DNA from: Chara braunii
Taxonomy: Eukaryota; Streptophyta; Charophyceae; Charales; Characeae
Direction: 5' to 3'
NCBI GenBank assembly: GCA_003427395.1
Contig: BFEA01000053.1
Span: 717,700-745,514, forward strand
DNA: 27,815 nt
A program made the translations under genes and the position numbers. Positions 1 through 9,880 of the stretch are shown here, one piece after another. The notes under the pieces are model-generated. The model worked only from the letters and a program-made list of their open reading frames with translations. It ran no database searches and had not been told where the DNA came from. Position 1 is the first letter of the stretch, and every line of letters starts with the position of its first letter.

Positions 1-134
1 TGATGAGAAAAATGAGAGAGAAGACGAGGAGAAGGCGGTGGAGACGACAACTACGAAAATCAAGGTCTTGAGAATGATACAAGCTTGGTCAGGGGACTAC
101 AACGACGATGAAGAAGAAGAAGAAAAGGTAGGAG

Positions 135-137
<3 letters not shown>

Positions 138-187
<50 letters not shown>

Positions 188-205
188 AAAAAAAAAAAAA
201 AAAAA
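138..205 (+). repeat. (GA)n microsatellite followed by poly-A
   Basis: About 22 GA dinucleotides are followed by a run of 23 A. The same site in copy B (5,871-6,120) carries a much more complex TA/GA/AAAT compound microsatellite, so this locus has evolved quickly since the duplication. Confidence 0.97.
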
Positions 206-279
206 CATATTTGTTACTCAATGATTGCAATTGTTGTCGCACACTCGTCCCCTAAATAAAACATCTCCCTGATCGAAAA

Positions 280-280
<1 letters not shown>

Positions 281-360
<80 letters not shown>

Positions 361-412
361 TATTATTATTATTATTATTATTATATAATTATTATTAATT
401 TAATTATTGTTG

Positions 413-456
<44 letters not shown>

Positions 457-472
457 GTTGTTGATGTTGTTA
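281..472 (+). repeat. (ATT)n microsatellite, empty site of the copy-B insertion
   Basis: This is a long, slightly imperfect ATT/TTA repeat with short T-runs and GTT variants. In copy B the corresponding ATT tract is split by the element at 6,221-7,618, so this stretch acts as the unoccupied comparator. Confidence 0.95.
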
Positions 473-1589
473 TGATTTGATTTTCCTTCGGTCCAACTAT
501 ATACTTGCAAGGAAATCATCGCAATAGAGAAAAAACACGAGGGCAGCTGTGACGAACATACAGACATAGCGCATGCTGAAAGACGAAGTGCGAGGGGAGT
601 AAAACATGCGGCAATAACGAAACGAAGATGTCCGGGAGAAAGATGACCACGAGGGAGAAGGGCATCTGGAGCGAAGTGAAGTGACGACAATGCAGGGAAG
701 GAAAGTTAGTGGGAAGTAGAAGAGCATGCGGAGGATAGAGAAGGGGTGTGTGCGGTTCAACGAAGGAGAAACAAGGTAGTAAGTATGAGAGAGAGATGTG
801 AGAGAAAAAAAAAAGTAGGAACAACAAAAAAACTTATCTCGGTTGCTCGACGGTGACATTCGAGCTTGCATCAACTCTACCTCTCTTTAGTCATTTGACA
901 CAATCGAACGAAAGTCAAGCTCATTAGAATTTTTTCCCCTATTGTATCTTCAAGTTCGTCCTCATGCACGTGGTCTCACAAAATACCAGATAGGAAGAAT
1001 GAGAGTAGAAAGAGTGAGAGAGGAGGCTCAGATGAACCGTACGAGCAACAACGAGAGAGAGGGATCTTCCCGTGCAAGAGGAGAAAGCACGCGCTCAGAT
1101 GAAAAAGATTGAACGAACATGAGAGGAGAGGGAAGACACGTGAGCACTGACAAAGAGCATATGTGTGTAGTACAAAACATGATAAACGAGCAAAAAGGAA
1201 AAAAGGAACGTATAGGAGAAGGCAACAGACGGAAAGTAGGGAGATGGTCATTGAAGGCAACGAAGAAAGTTCCACCTCTTGATGAGTTAATGAAACTTCG
1301 ACGAAACAATCAATCCCAACCGCACGTTTATTGCCATTTCCTCCTCGTCTACCTTCGGATCTGTGGTATGCCCACAATGACGAGTGCAAAAATCTCTTCA
1401 TTTTTATCTTGTTGTTTCCTATTATTGTGATCTGAGGTCAGGTGCGTTCATATGACCTTTGTTACCTTGACGTTATACCACTAGGAGAATGTGTGTGGTC
1501 AGGAGGGAGGAATGAAATACAAGTTTGAGGAGGAATAAAAGAAGGTAGGGAGGAACAAAGAATAAGGTAAGCGGGGAAAGGAGCTTACC
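473..1589 (+). other. Purine-rich intergenic part of duplicon copy A
   Basis: The plus strand is strongly purine-biased at 500-820, 980-1,290 and 1,490-1,575, with mixed sequence between. The open frames here (for example 497-874 and 976-1,401 on the minus strand) encode compositionally biased Ser/Phe/Leu/Pro peptides. They are not kept intact in copy B and have no domain I recognise. I see no gene. Confidence 0.75.
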
Positions 1590-2365
1590 CTATCTGAGTG
1601 TGCAGAAACTCTGAGGATGCTGAAACTTCTGAACCACACCCCATGTATCCGAGCGAGTAGGAACATTGAAGATTTTGCAAATTCTCAAGTGGTGAAAACG
1701 TTGAGGATGAAGTGCACCCCCCTTTATCCGAGTGTGTAGGAACACAAAAGATTTTAAACATTTTGAAGTGATAAAACGTTGAAGATGAAAACACTGAAGA
1801 GGTTGAAAACCCNCCCCCCCCCCCCATATCCTCCCAGGGCCTCCCCTATTTTGTTTCTTAAAAGAGAGGGTTCATAATCTTTAACATTTTTCACAACTTC
1901 ATAATTTTCAGAATCTTCAGCGTGCACTCCTCTATCCGAGTGTGTAAAAATGTTGAAGATTCTGAAGTGGGGAAGATGTTGAAAACTCCGAAGTATACCC
2001 TCTTTTTTTCCGAGTATGTAGGAATGATGAATATTTTGAAATATCTTAAGTGGTGAAAATGTTGAAGGTTCTGAACCGCACCCCCCGCCTCTTCCTGTTG
2101 GGGAGGTGGGTTCAAAATTCTTAGCGTTTCATCACTTCAGAATTTTCAGAATGCTCAACGTTCGTCCCCGTGTACGAGTGTGTAGAAACGCTGATGATTT
2201 CGAAGATTCTAAAGCGGTGAAAATGCTGAAATTCCGAAGTAGACCCCTCTTTGTCCAATGTGTAGGAATATTGAAGATTTTAAAATTTTTGAAGTGATGA
2301 AAACATTAACGATTCTGAACCCCCCTCCCCACCACCGTCCCCATGTCTGAGTGTTTGTGCCCGAC
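1590..2365 (+). repeat. Degenerate ~80-bp minisatellite with inverted units (copy A)
   Basis: Repeated cores of the type TATCCGAGTGTGTAGGAA followed by GAAGATTCTGAAGTGGTGAAAA recur about eight times, for example near 1,590, 1,645, 1,726, 1,932, 2,008, 2,170 and 2,258. Between C-rich spacers (1,811-1,826, 2,080-2,100, 2,320-2,340) some blocks run in reverse orientation, for example 1,870-1,925 and 2,108-2,162, which read as the complement of the GAAGATTCTGAA core. The cluster can therefore fold into long imperfect hairpins. An unresolved base lies at 1,813 inside a C-run. Confidence 0.85.
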
Positions 2366-4000
2366 TATTGACCGTTGAACGTTCATAATATAAATGTTGA
2401 ATATTAGTAAACCCGTTAACCTTCACTCATTATTGTTATTATTATTTACATTAAACTCTTTTATTTATTTTTCAAATGTACTTGGGCATCACTGTGATAA
2501 AGGCGTATTACGGAGTGGTCAGTGATGACCAGTGGGAAGCAAGGGGTGACGGAAAGGAAAAACGACAAGCAGGGGAGACAACTAGCGGAAGGTAAGGAAA
2601 AAAAAAAAAGGAAAGATAGTGGAGGAGGAAGAGGACGTCGTACAAGTCTAGAGGATGCATGACATATACATAAATAAGAGGGATGAAGGAGGGAAGAGAA
2701 GGGAGCAGGAGACAAGTAGAAAGGAGGAGAAGACGAAGCTTGTCTGTAGGTGCAAGGTTAGCTCGTTCTTTCAATTGGACCACCTACCTTATCTATTTAA
2801 GATCTCATTGATCTTGATCATTACTGTGAACAAGGGGAGTGAGAAAAACATAATGAGCGGGGAAAATAGAGCTGAGGATCGTGAAAATGAGAGCGGATGA
2901 AAAATCTATGATGCGCTTGGCCGGCTAGTTGCGTGGACAACTGTCATTTGAATGTAGTGTGTGTGTGTGTATGCGTAAGTGAGTGAGTGAGAGAGAAGGG
3001 GCACACACCTAGTATATGAGGTAATCTCCATAAGTGACTTCATTACGTACATTGATCTTCAACTTGAATTGACTTCTGTTGCATATCGTAGAGTAGGTTG
3101 TAATGGGTATTGAGTAGGATACGCTGCGCGTAGAGCGTCGCACGAAAAGAGCTACAGTAAATACGTTATCAATGGTGGCAAGACAGTACCGACCTTGACA
3201 GTTAAGTCATCGCATTGCACTTATATGCCATGTTATTTTATGTAAATTGCTTTCTGCTTAGTACATGATTATCCGGTCTATAATGTACTGTTATAATTTG
3301 GTTTTCAGCCTATCGCTCTCGCACACGTTTCTTGCTATATTATTATTGTTATTATTAATAATATTATACCAATTATTATTATTATTATTATTGTTATTCT
3401 TATTATTTTCTTGCCATTACCACTTCTCCTAATCAGATTGCTAACACGATCAAGTACGTGCATGTGAACCCCGTGCCTGGCTAGAACAATTGTCGGGTTT
3501 ACTCACGCTGGTCTGGAGCAAATCCAAATGTACGTTGGGTCATTTGGACGGGAGTACAAAAAAGTGAAAGGAGAACGTAAAGGAAAGAGGAGAGGGAGGA
3601 GATATAAAAGAGAATGAAGAAAAATATAAAGAGAGATGATGAGAAGAATGAGAAGAGGGAATAAAGACACGAAAAGAGGAGACAGGGAAGTAAGTGTGTC
3701 GTATGAACTATATAACAGGATCAACCTCCTCCAAACAAACATGCACCATAACATAACAGTATCGGATCAGAAACAATATACATCCAATGCCATTTTTTTA
3801 TTTTTGTTATGATTATGATTATTTTATTATTATTATCATTGTTATTTATTATTCTTATTATTATTATTACTAGTCAATTTTCACATTGTGAAGCAACGTG
3901 TTTTCCGCCACTCACCGGGTGAGGAAAGACTACGGAAGATGGCGAATAAGAGGGGAGTAGTAAAGGTAAAATGAACAAAACGAAGGATTAAACTATGGCT
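2366..4000 (+). other. Non-coding part of duplicon copy A
   Basis: This stretch has an ATT-rich piece at 2,430-2,480 that copy B lacks, a purine-rich tract at 2,520-2,750, a short GT run at 2,957-2,971, a mixed region at 3,000-3,330, ATT microsatellites at 3,340-3,410 and 3,795-3,870, and a second purine-rich tract at 3,535-3,720. No protein domain, tRNA or terminal repeat was found. Confidence 0.7.
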
Positions 4001-4545
4001 ACAAGCTGGTTTGAACGGTCGAATACTACAACAATCTCATTGACTAGACTGTTACTACTAAAAACGACACTATGGATTAGACCTGCAATAGTTGACCTGA
4101 CTGTGGTGCTAAGCAACTTTTGGATATTGGACTATCGATGCAATAATCTTGACTTTTAGACAGTTGATGCGTGAGAGGTTACGGCGCTTGAGGGTGGTCA
4201 GTGTGGTCAACCATGCTACTTCAGAATTGGAATATTGTGCGAGGTTGATGCATGAGGAACAAGGGGAGAAGAAGGGGGAATGCAGAGAATAGTGCAAGAG
4301 GGCTAAGCTTCAAGCCGCATGATTATAAGAGTGATTGACTGTCATTGCGGTGCCCTCATAACAGAAAACGTTTAATACCTCCTCTGTCAAATCTTGAGTG
4401 ACCCCTCCCACATCTTGAGAGTCTGAATGTTTTATTTTTCTCCAACCCTCTTTTACTATTTCTGAGGCATCTATGAGGCAAAAACAGTTGACAAAATCTT
4501 ATTCTAACTATGTTGTGTGAGGAAGGTTCGAAGCAGGATCTTAAG

Positions 4546-4625
4546 CTTTCCATCGATTGCACGAGCTTTGTTGGAGTTAAGGAGGAACTCTGGAGGCAAG
4601 GAACCATAAGGTGTGCGCACCTAAT
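4546..4625 (+). repeat. Conserved short coding-like motif (RALLELRRNS), copy A
   Basis: The plus-strand reading RALLELRRNSG corresponds to RALSEFRRNS in copy B (12,142-12,171), to RALSKFRRNS in its tandem duplicate (near 12,680-12,707) and to ALSELRRSSE at 22,733-22,762, outside the duplicon. Conservation at the peptide level suggests a fragment of one ancestral coding repeat. I do not recognise the protein. Confidence 0.45.
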
Positions 4626-4821
4626 CCTTTTTCCTGTATTCCCTTACTAGTACGACTCTCTATCAGACCGCCCGTTTGACTATGTGCTATATACCTTTTT
4701 GCTTTTCTTCATGACTAAGAATCATTAAAAAGAAAGAACTATATGTGTGATGTAAAAATCTGTTTGATGGAGGGAATGAACCTTAATCGCACCGAAAAGG
4801 AACTTGATTTCTTGGGATTTG

Positions 4822-5340
4822 GGAAAAGTGGTAAGATGAAGGCTCAAATGTGAGTCATCCTACCTCTTGCATGTATTTATATGTTCAATACCGAACAGAT
4901 AGTGGGATGCTCCAGTGTGAGTTATCCTATTAATTGTCCACGTGTGGGTTATTCGTAAGAATGTCTTGCTAAATATTAAATGGGTAGTGAAAGGCTCCGG
5001 TGTGGGTTGTCCTATTACTTGTTTGATCTTAGTCAAATTAGTCTTGAAGAGCAGTAGAGTATTCCAGAGTGGGTCGCCCTATTACTTCTTTGGTCCTATG
5101 GTAGTTAGATTCTATTTTTTAATTTATTTTTATATTATTTATTTAATTAGTTAGATTCACTTTATTTTATTTTATTAGTTTCTTATTATTTATTTTCTTT
5201 TCAAGTCACTGACCTGCTCTTTATAGATTCACTTTTATGAATCTGCCTCTGAAACCAGGGCAGATCAGTCTTATTAGCTTGTATGGCAGCGATCCAACCA
5301 AGATCACGAGGGTAGGTTGACCCCGCTTAGGATTGTAGCG
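4822..5340 (+). repeat. Spacer between the duplicon copies, with four degenerate repeats
   Basis: Four related cores of the form GGCTCCGGTGTGGGTTGTCCTATTA occur near 4,841, 4,908, 4,993 and 5,059, with alternating spacings of about 67 and 85 bp. An AT-rich piece (5,105-5,205) and a short hairpin follow: AGATTCA / TGAATCT at about 5,225-5,244. This sequence is not repeated after copy B. Confidence 0.7.
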
Positions 5341-5870
5341 TTACATCACTAAGCTTGTTAAGGTGTAGAAGGCATGGCGCAGTGAAGAGCGGGATGATAA
5401 CATTGGGAAAGTAGGGGGAAAAAAAAGCACGCAAAAATAAAGAGGTTTAGCGTACGATAATCGAGATGCGCGGGAAGTAGGATTGCGCATGATTGGAAGG
5501 AAGAAACGACCGTGTAGGTGAGGGGATAATGTGAATGGATTTGCTAGAGGAAAGCGAAAATGGGTAGGAGGTAGAGTCAGAAGAAGGTCGCGGCGGGAAT
5601 GAGGATGGATAAGAGGGCCAACAAGGGAGACGATGTACGAGATATGGAGATGGAAAGGAAGAAAAAAACTACGCAAATGGAAAATAAAATCGCAGTAAAG
5701 AGGAATAATGAGAGAGATGAGAGAGAAAACCAGGAAACGGCGATTGGGACGACATCTACGACAATGGAAACCTTGAGAATGATACAACCTTGGCCAGGGG
5801 ACTACAACAACGATGAAAAACAAGAAGAAGAGGTAGGCGGATGATGAGTAGAGAGAGAGGGATGGAGAGA
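5341..5870 (+). other. Purine-rich leader of duplicon copy B
   Basis: From about 5,695 this matches copy A from position 1. The part upstream of that would match sequence left of the window. The plus strand is purine-rich. The open frame at 5,599-5,844 is dominated by Glu/Arg/Lys/Met and reflects that bias. No gene is supported. Confidence 0.6.
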
Positions 5871-5877
5871 GATAGAT

Positions 5878-5964
<87 letters not shown>

Positions 5965-5969
5965 NAGAT

Positions 5970-6064
<95 letters not shown>

Positions 6065-6065
6065 A

Positions 6066-6117
<52 letters not shown>

Positions 6118-6120
6118 AAA
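5871..6120 (+). repeat. Compound microsatellite (TA)n(GA)n(TA)n(GA)n(AAAT)n
   Basis: Two successive TA-then-GA blocks (about 5,880-5,965 and 5,970-6,060) are followed by AAAT repeats and an A-run. An unresolved base at 5,965 sits at the junction, which suggests assembly uncertainty. The open frames across this region are pure repeat translation. Confidence 0.95.
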
Positions 6121-6295
6121 TACATACTTGTTGCTCAATGGTCGCAACTGCTGTCGCGCACTCTTCCCTCAAGTATAACATCTCCGTGATCGGGAAAAAT
6201 ATTATTATTATTATTATTACTAGGGTAACCGACATTCGGAACGGGCCGAATGCCCGAACCCCAACGCCCGATCGTACGGAACCCCTTGGGGATGC

Positions 6296-6316
6296 ATTCG
6301 GTCGTGCGGACCGAAT
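6296..6316. other. Perfect hairpin in the left GC-rich module
   Basis: ATTCGGTC (6,296-6,303) pairs exactly with GACCGAAT (6,309-6,316) across a 5-nt loop. It lies about 75 bp inside the left end of the candidate element. Confidence 0.85.
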
Positions 6317-6483
6317 TAAGAAAGAAAAAAAAAAAACATTCAGAAAAATATGAAAAAACGATATGCTATAAAGAAAAGTAAAATATATAATATTTGTCTC
6401 AGCATTTCATCCCAATTCCTTACCAAATTTGAAATAAAAATAAAATACATTAAAATAAGAAGAAAAAAAAAAAAATTAAAATT

Positions 6484-7513
6484 AGTGAGTGAGCGAGCAC
6501 GTTTTCGACACATCCATCTTTGGCGATTTTTCATTTTTTTTTGGCATATCCAAATGCCCCGAAAGTTTACAGATGTGTATTTCACATAATAAAAAACTCA
6601 TTAAAAAAGTTTCAAAAACAAATGAAGTTTTTAAGGCCCTGCAATAAAGTGAAAACAAAAAGTAAAAAGTAAAAAAAAACGAAATAGTGAGTGAATGGGC
6701 ATATTTTGACACCGCCATCTTAGACGATTTGTAATTTTTGTTTGGTTTGCCAAAATGACCTTGCCTTCAAACTTTATAGACATGTACCTCACATCATAGA
6801 GAAGTTACAAAACAAACTTCAGGAAAAAACTTATTTTTAGGCCCCGAAATAGTTTTTGGCGGGGGCCGAATGCCATCAGGTTCCGGCCCCGAACGGGAGC
6901 CCAGGCGTTCGACCGTTCGGGCCGAACGCGGACCACAAAAAAAAATAATAAAAATAATATAAAAAAAAAATCAAAAAAATCGAAAAACAAACTATGTTAT
7001 GTAGAAAAATAAACCAAACAACATTTGCCTGGGCACTACATCCAAATTCTTTACCAAACTTGAATTAAAAATCAAATACCGAAAATAAACAATATTAAAC
7101 ACTATGATAAAAATAAAAAAAAATAAAAAGAGAATTAAAACGAGTGAGTGTGCCAACACCTTTTCGACACCGCCATCTTTGCCGATTTTTAATTATTTTT
7201 TCGCATTGACAAATGCCCTGAAAAATTACAGATATATATTTTACATAACCAATAACTCATTAAAATGTTTTCAAAACATAATAAAATTTTTTAAGCCCCG
7301 AAATAAAGTGAAAACAAAAAGTTAAAAGTAAAAAAAAACGAAATAGTGAGTGGGTGAGCACGTTTTGACACCCCCATCTTTGACGATTTCTAATGTTTTT
7401 TTGGCTTAGCAGAATGGATTCAAAATTTATAGGCGTGTAGGTTACATCATAGAGAACTCAAAAAACAAAAATCAGAAAAAAAAACTTATTGTTAGGTTCC
7501 GAAAACGTTTTTG
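6484..7513 (+). repeat. Nested tandem repeats inside the element
   Basis: Two large units are offset by about 659 bp (cores beginning at 6,484 and 7,142). Each contains two diverged subunits of about 202 bp starting with AGTGAGTG (6,484 and 6,686; 7,142 and 7,345). Shared subunit landmarks are the TTTGACACCGCCATCTT-type core, GACGATTTxTAAT, a TTTATAGA/TTACAGAT segment, ACATCATAGAGAACT, and a GCCCCGAAAT end. The element therefore grew by two rounds of duplication. Confidence 0.8.
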
Positions 7514-7514
7514 A

Positions 7515-7546
7515 CGGGGGCCGAACCTGGAGGTGTTCGGCCCCCG
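7515..7546. other. Perfect 12-bp hairpin in the right GC-rich module
   Basis: CGGGGGCCGAAC (7,515-7,526) is followed by an 8-nt loop and its exact complement GTTCGGCCCCCG (7,535-7,546). A weaker relative sits at 6,859-6,892 in the middle module. Confidence 0.9.
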
Positions 7547-7659
7547 AACGGGACCCCGAACGTCCGAACGTTCAGGGGCCAGCCCCGGGGCCCCCGAACG
7601 TTCAATCAGGTAACCTTGATTATTATTATTATAATTATTATTATTATTATTACGATTGA

Positions 7660-9066
7660 ATCTTCCTGCATTCCAGCTATGTACGTGCAAGGAAATCAGC
7701 GCAATAGATAAAAAACACGGAGGCAACAGTGACGAACATACGGATATAGCACACGCTGAAAAACGAAGTGCGCGAGGAGTGAAACGTGCAGCAACAACGA
7801 AAAAAAGAGGTTCGGGAGAAAGATGAGCACGAGGGAGAGGGGCATCGTGGTGCAAAGTGAAGTGACGGGAACGCGGAGAAGGAAAGTTAGTGGGAAGTAA
7901 AACAACATGCGGAGGATAGAGAAGAGGCATGTGCGGCTCAACGAAGGAAAAACAAGGTAGAAAGTGAGAGAGAGAGGTGAAAGAGATAAAAAAAAAGGAG
8001 GAACAACAAGAAAACTTACCTCGGTTGCTCGACAGTGGCATTTGAGCTTGCATCAACTCTACCTCTCTCAAGTTATTCCACACAATCGATCGGAAGTCAA
8101 GCTCAACATAATCTTCTTTCCCCACTGTATCTTGAAGTTCGTCCTCATTCACGAGGTCTTACAAAATAGCAGATTGGGAGAATGAGAGTAAAAGGAGTGA
8201 GGGAGGAGGTCGAGGTGAAACGTAGGGGCAAAAGTGAGAGAGAGGGATCTTCGTGTGCAGGGGGAGAAAGCACACGCTCAGGTGAAGAAGACTGAACAAA
8301 CATACGAGGAGGGGAAAGACACGTGAACGCTGACAAAGAGCACAGACGTGTAGTAGGAAAAATGATAAACGAGCAGGAAGGGAAAATATAACGTGTAAGA
8401 GAAGGCAACAAATGGAAAGTAGGGAGATGGTTATCGAAGGCAACGAAGAGAGTTCAACCTCTTGATGAGTCGATGAAACTTGGACGGAACAATCAATCGC
8501 AATCGCTCGTTTATCGTTATTTTCTCCTCCTCTGCCTCCGGATCTCTGGTGTGCCCACAATGACGAGTGCAAGAACCCCTTTCTTTTTATCTTATTGTTT
8601 CTTATTGTTGTGATCTGAGGTCAGGTGCGTTCACATGACCTTTGTTGCCTTGTCGTTATACCATCAGGAGAATGTATGTGGTTAGGAGGGAGGGACGAAA
8701 TACAAGTTTGAAGAGCAATAAAAGAAGGTACGGAGGAACAAAAAATAAGGAGAGCGGGGAAAGGAGCTTACCCGTTTTAGCGATCCTCGCCATCGTCGTT
8801 ATAGCGATATCTTTCCCCTAACAGCACGCACACTGTATCGGACCAGAAAAATAGCTTGAGTACGTTATTATTAGTATTATTTTTACAATTATTGTATTGT
8901 CACATGTGGTCAATGACACTTCGAATCTTCCTTGAAACTAATTATGCAGTGAAGATGTTTCATTATTTTTTAAGTTATCCGAAGTCGTGTCTGAACAATT
9001 TCAAAAGTACTGAAAATGTTGAATGCCTCTACGTTGAATTTATCTTCAAAATTTCAGTGTGTGATC
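7660..9066 (+). other. Purine-rich part of duplicon copy B
   Basis: This matches 480-1,589 of copy A until about 8,772. The following stretch (8,775-9,066) has no counterpart in copy A, where the flanks join directly at about 1,588. The minus-strand open frames at 7,472-8,152 and 8,159-8,572 are composition shadows. Their copy-A counterparts have different lengths and frames. No gene is supported. Confidence 0.7.
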
Positions 9067-9880
9067 TCCTGTCTGAGTGTGCAGAAACTCTAAACATTTT
9101 GAAGGTTCTGAAGTGGTGAGGATGATGAAACTTCTGAAGCACACCCCCCGTACCTTAGCGAGTAGGAACACTGGAGATTCTGCAAATTCTAAAGTGGTGA
9201 AAACGCTGAGGATTTAGAAGTGGCGAAAATAATGAAAATTTTGAAGTACACCTCCCTTTATCCGAGTGTGAAGGAACACAAAAGATTTTAAAAATTTTGA
9301 AGTGATGAAAATACTGAAGATGAAAATACTGAAGATTCTGAAAACCCTCCCCCCCCCCGGCAACCCCCCCTATTTTGTTTCTTTAAAGAGAGAGTTCATA
9401 ATCTTCAAAGTTTTCACACGTTCACAATTTTCAGAATCTTCAGCGTTCACTCCTCTATCCGAGTGTATAAAAACATAAAAGATTCTGAAGTAGGAAAGAT
9501 GTTGAAAACTCCGAAGTATACCCCTTTTTTTCTGAATGTGTAAGAATGATGAATATTTTGAAATATCTTAAGTGATGAAAATGATGAACATTCTGAACCG
9601 CACCATCCCCCTCCTTTTGTTTGGGGAGTGGGTTCAAAATCTTCAACGTTTCACCACTTCATAATTTTCAGAATGTTCAGCGTCCGTCCCCTTGTATGAG
9701 TGTGTAGAAACGCTGATGATTTTGAAGATTCTGAAGCGGTGAAGATGCTGAAAATTATGAAGTACACCCTTCTTTGTGCAGTGTGTACGGATATTAAAAA
9801 TTTTGAAGTGATGAAAACATTGAAGATTATGACTCCTCCCCCCCTCTTGCAACCATGTTCGAGTGTCTGTGCTCGACTAT
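9067..9880 (+). repeat. Degenerate ~80-bp minisatellite with inverted units (copy B)
   Basis: This is the counterpart of 1,590-2,365. Cores near 9,070, 9,150, 9,260, 9,458, 9,535, 9,697 and 9,780 match GAGTGTGTAGAAA plus GAAGATTCTGAAG. Reverse-orientation blocks follow the C-rich spacers at 9,348-9,370 and 9,605-9,625. The block order matches copy A, so the mixed orientation predates the large duplication. Confidence 0.85.

Larger units (their letters stand above)
1..4821 (+). repeat. Segmental duplication, copy A (left-truncated)
   Basis: This block matches copy B (5,695-12,939) in the same order and orientation. Clear anchors are 60-120 with 5,755-5,835, 500-800 with 7,680-7,980, 1,440-1,585 with 8,630-8,772, 2,484-2,900 with 9,950-10,460, 3,040-3,990 with 10,610-11,600, and 4,020-4,821 with 11,630-12,939. 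By-eye identity over a 150-bp sample near 1,440-1,590 is about 89 %. The right edge of homology is sharp: both copies read GGGATTTG and then diverge. The left edge lies outside the window. No intact gene is visible inside. The long minus-strand open frames, rich in Ser, Phe and Leu, are shadows of purine-rich plus-strand tracts. Confidence 0.9.
6221..7618. mobile_element. Candidate non-autonomous DNA element, possibly hAT-like
   Basis: This 1,398-bp AT-rich segment interrupts an ATT microsatellite that is continuous in copy A. The left end reads TAGGGTAACC. The right end, read on the other strand, is CAAGGTTACC, agreeing at 7 of 10 positions. The flanking 8-mers ATTATTAC (6,213-6,220) and ATTATTAT (7,619-7,626) differ at one base, as expected for an 8-bp target duplication, although a microsatellite flank makes this weak evidence. 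The TA/CA-GGG start and 8-bp duplication suit the hAT superfamily. No transposase is encoded. GC-rich modules with perfect hairpins lie near the left end, in the middle and at the right end. That this is an insertion is more secure than the family. Confidence 0.5.

Noticed and set aside
5341-6147. Longest minus-strand open frame in the left half (268 codons)
   Set aside because: Most of it is translated TA, GA and AAAT microsatellite (Ile-Tyr and Ser-Leu runs) and it contains an unresolved base; the remainder is a shadow of a purine-rich plus strand.
7472-8152. 226-codon minus-strand open frame spanning the right end of the inserted element
   Set aside because: It crosses the element boundary and an ATT tract (Asn run), and the copy-A counterpart is in different frames. 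This is not what a conserved gene would show.
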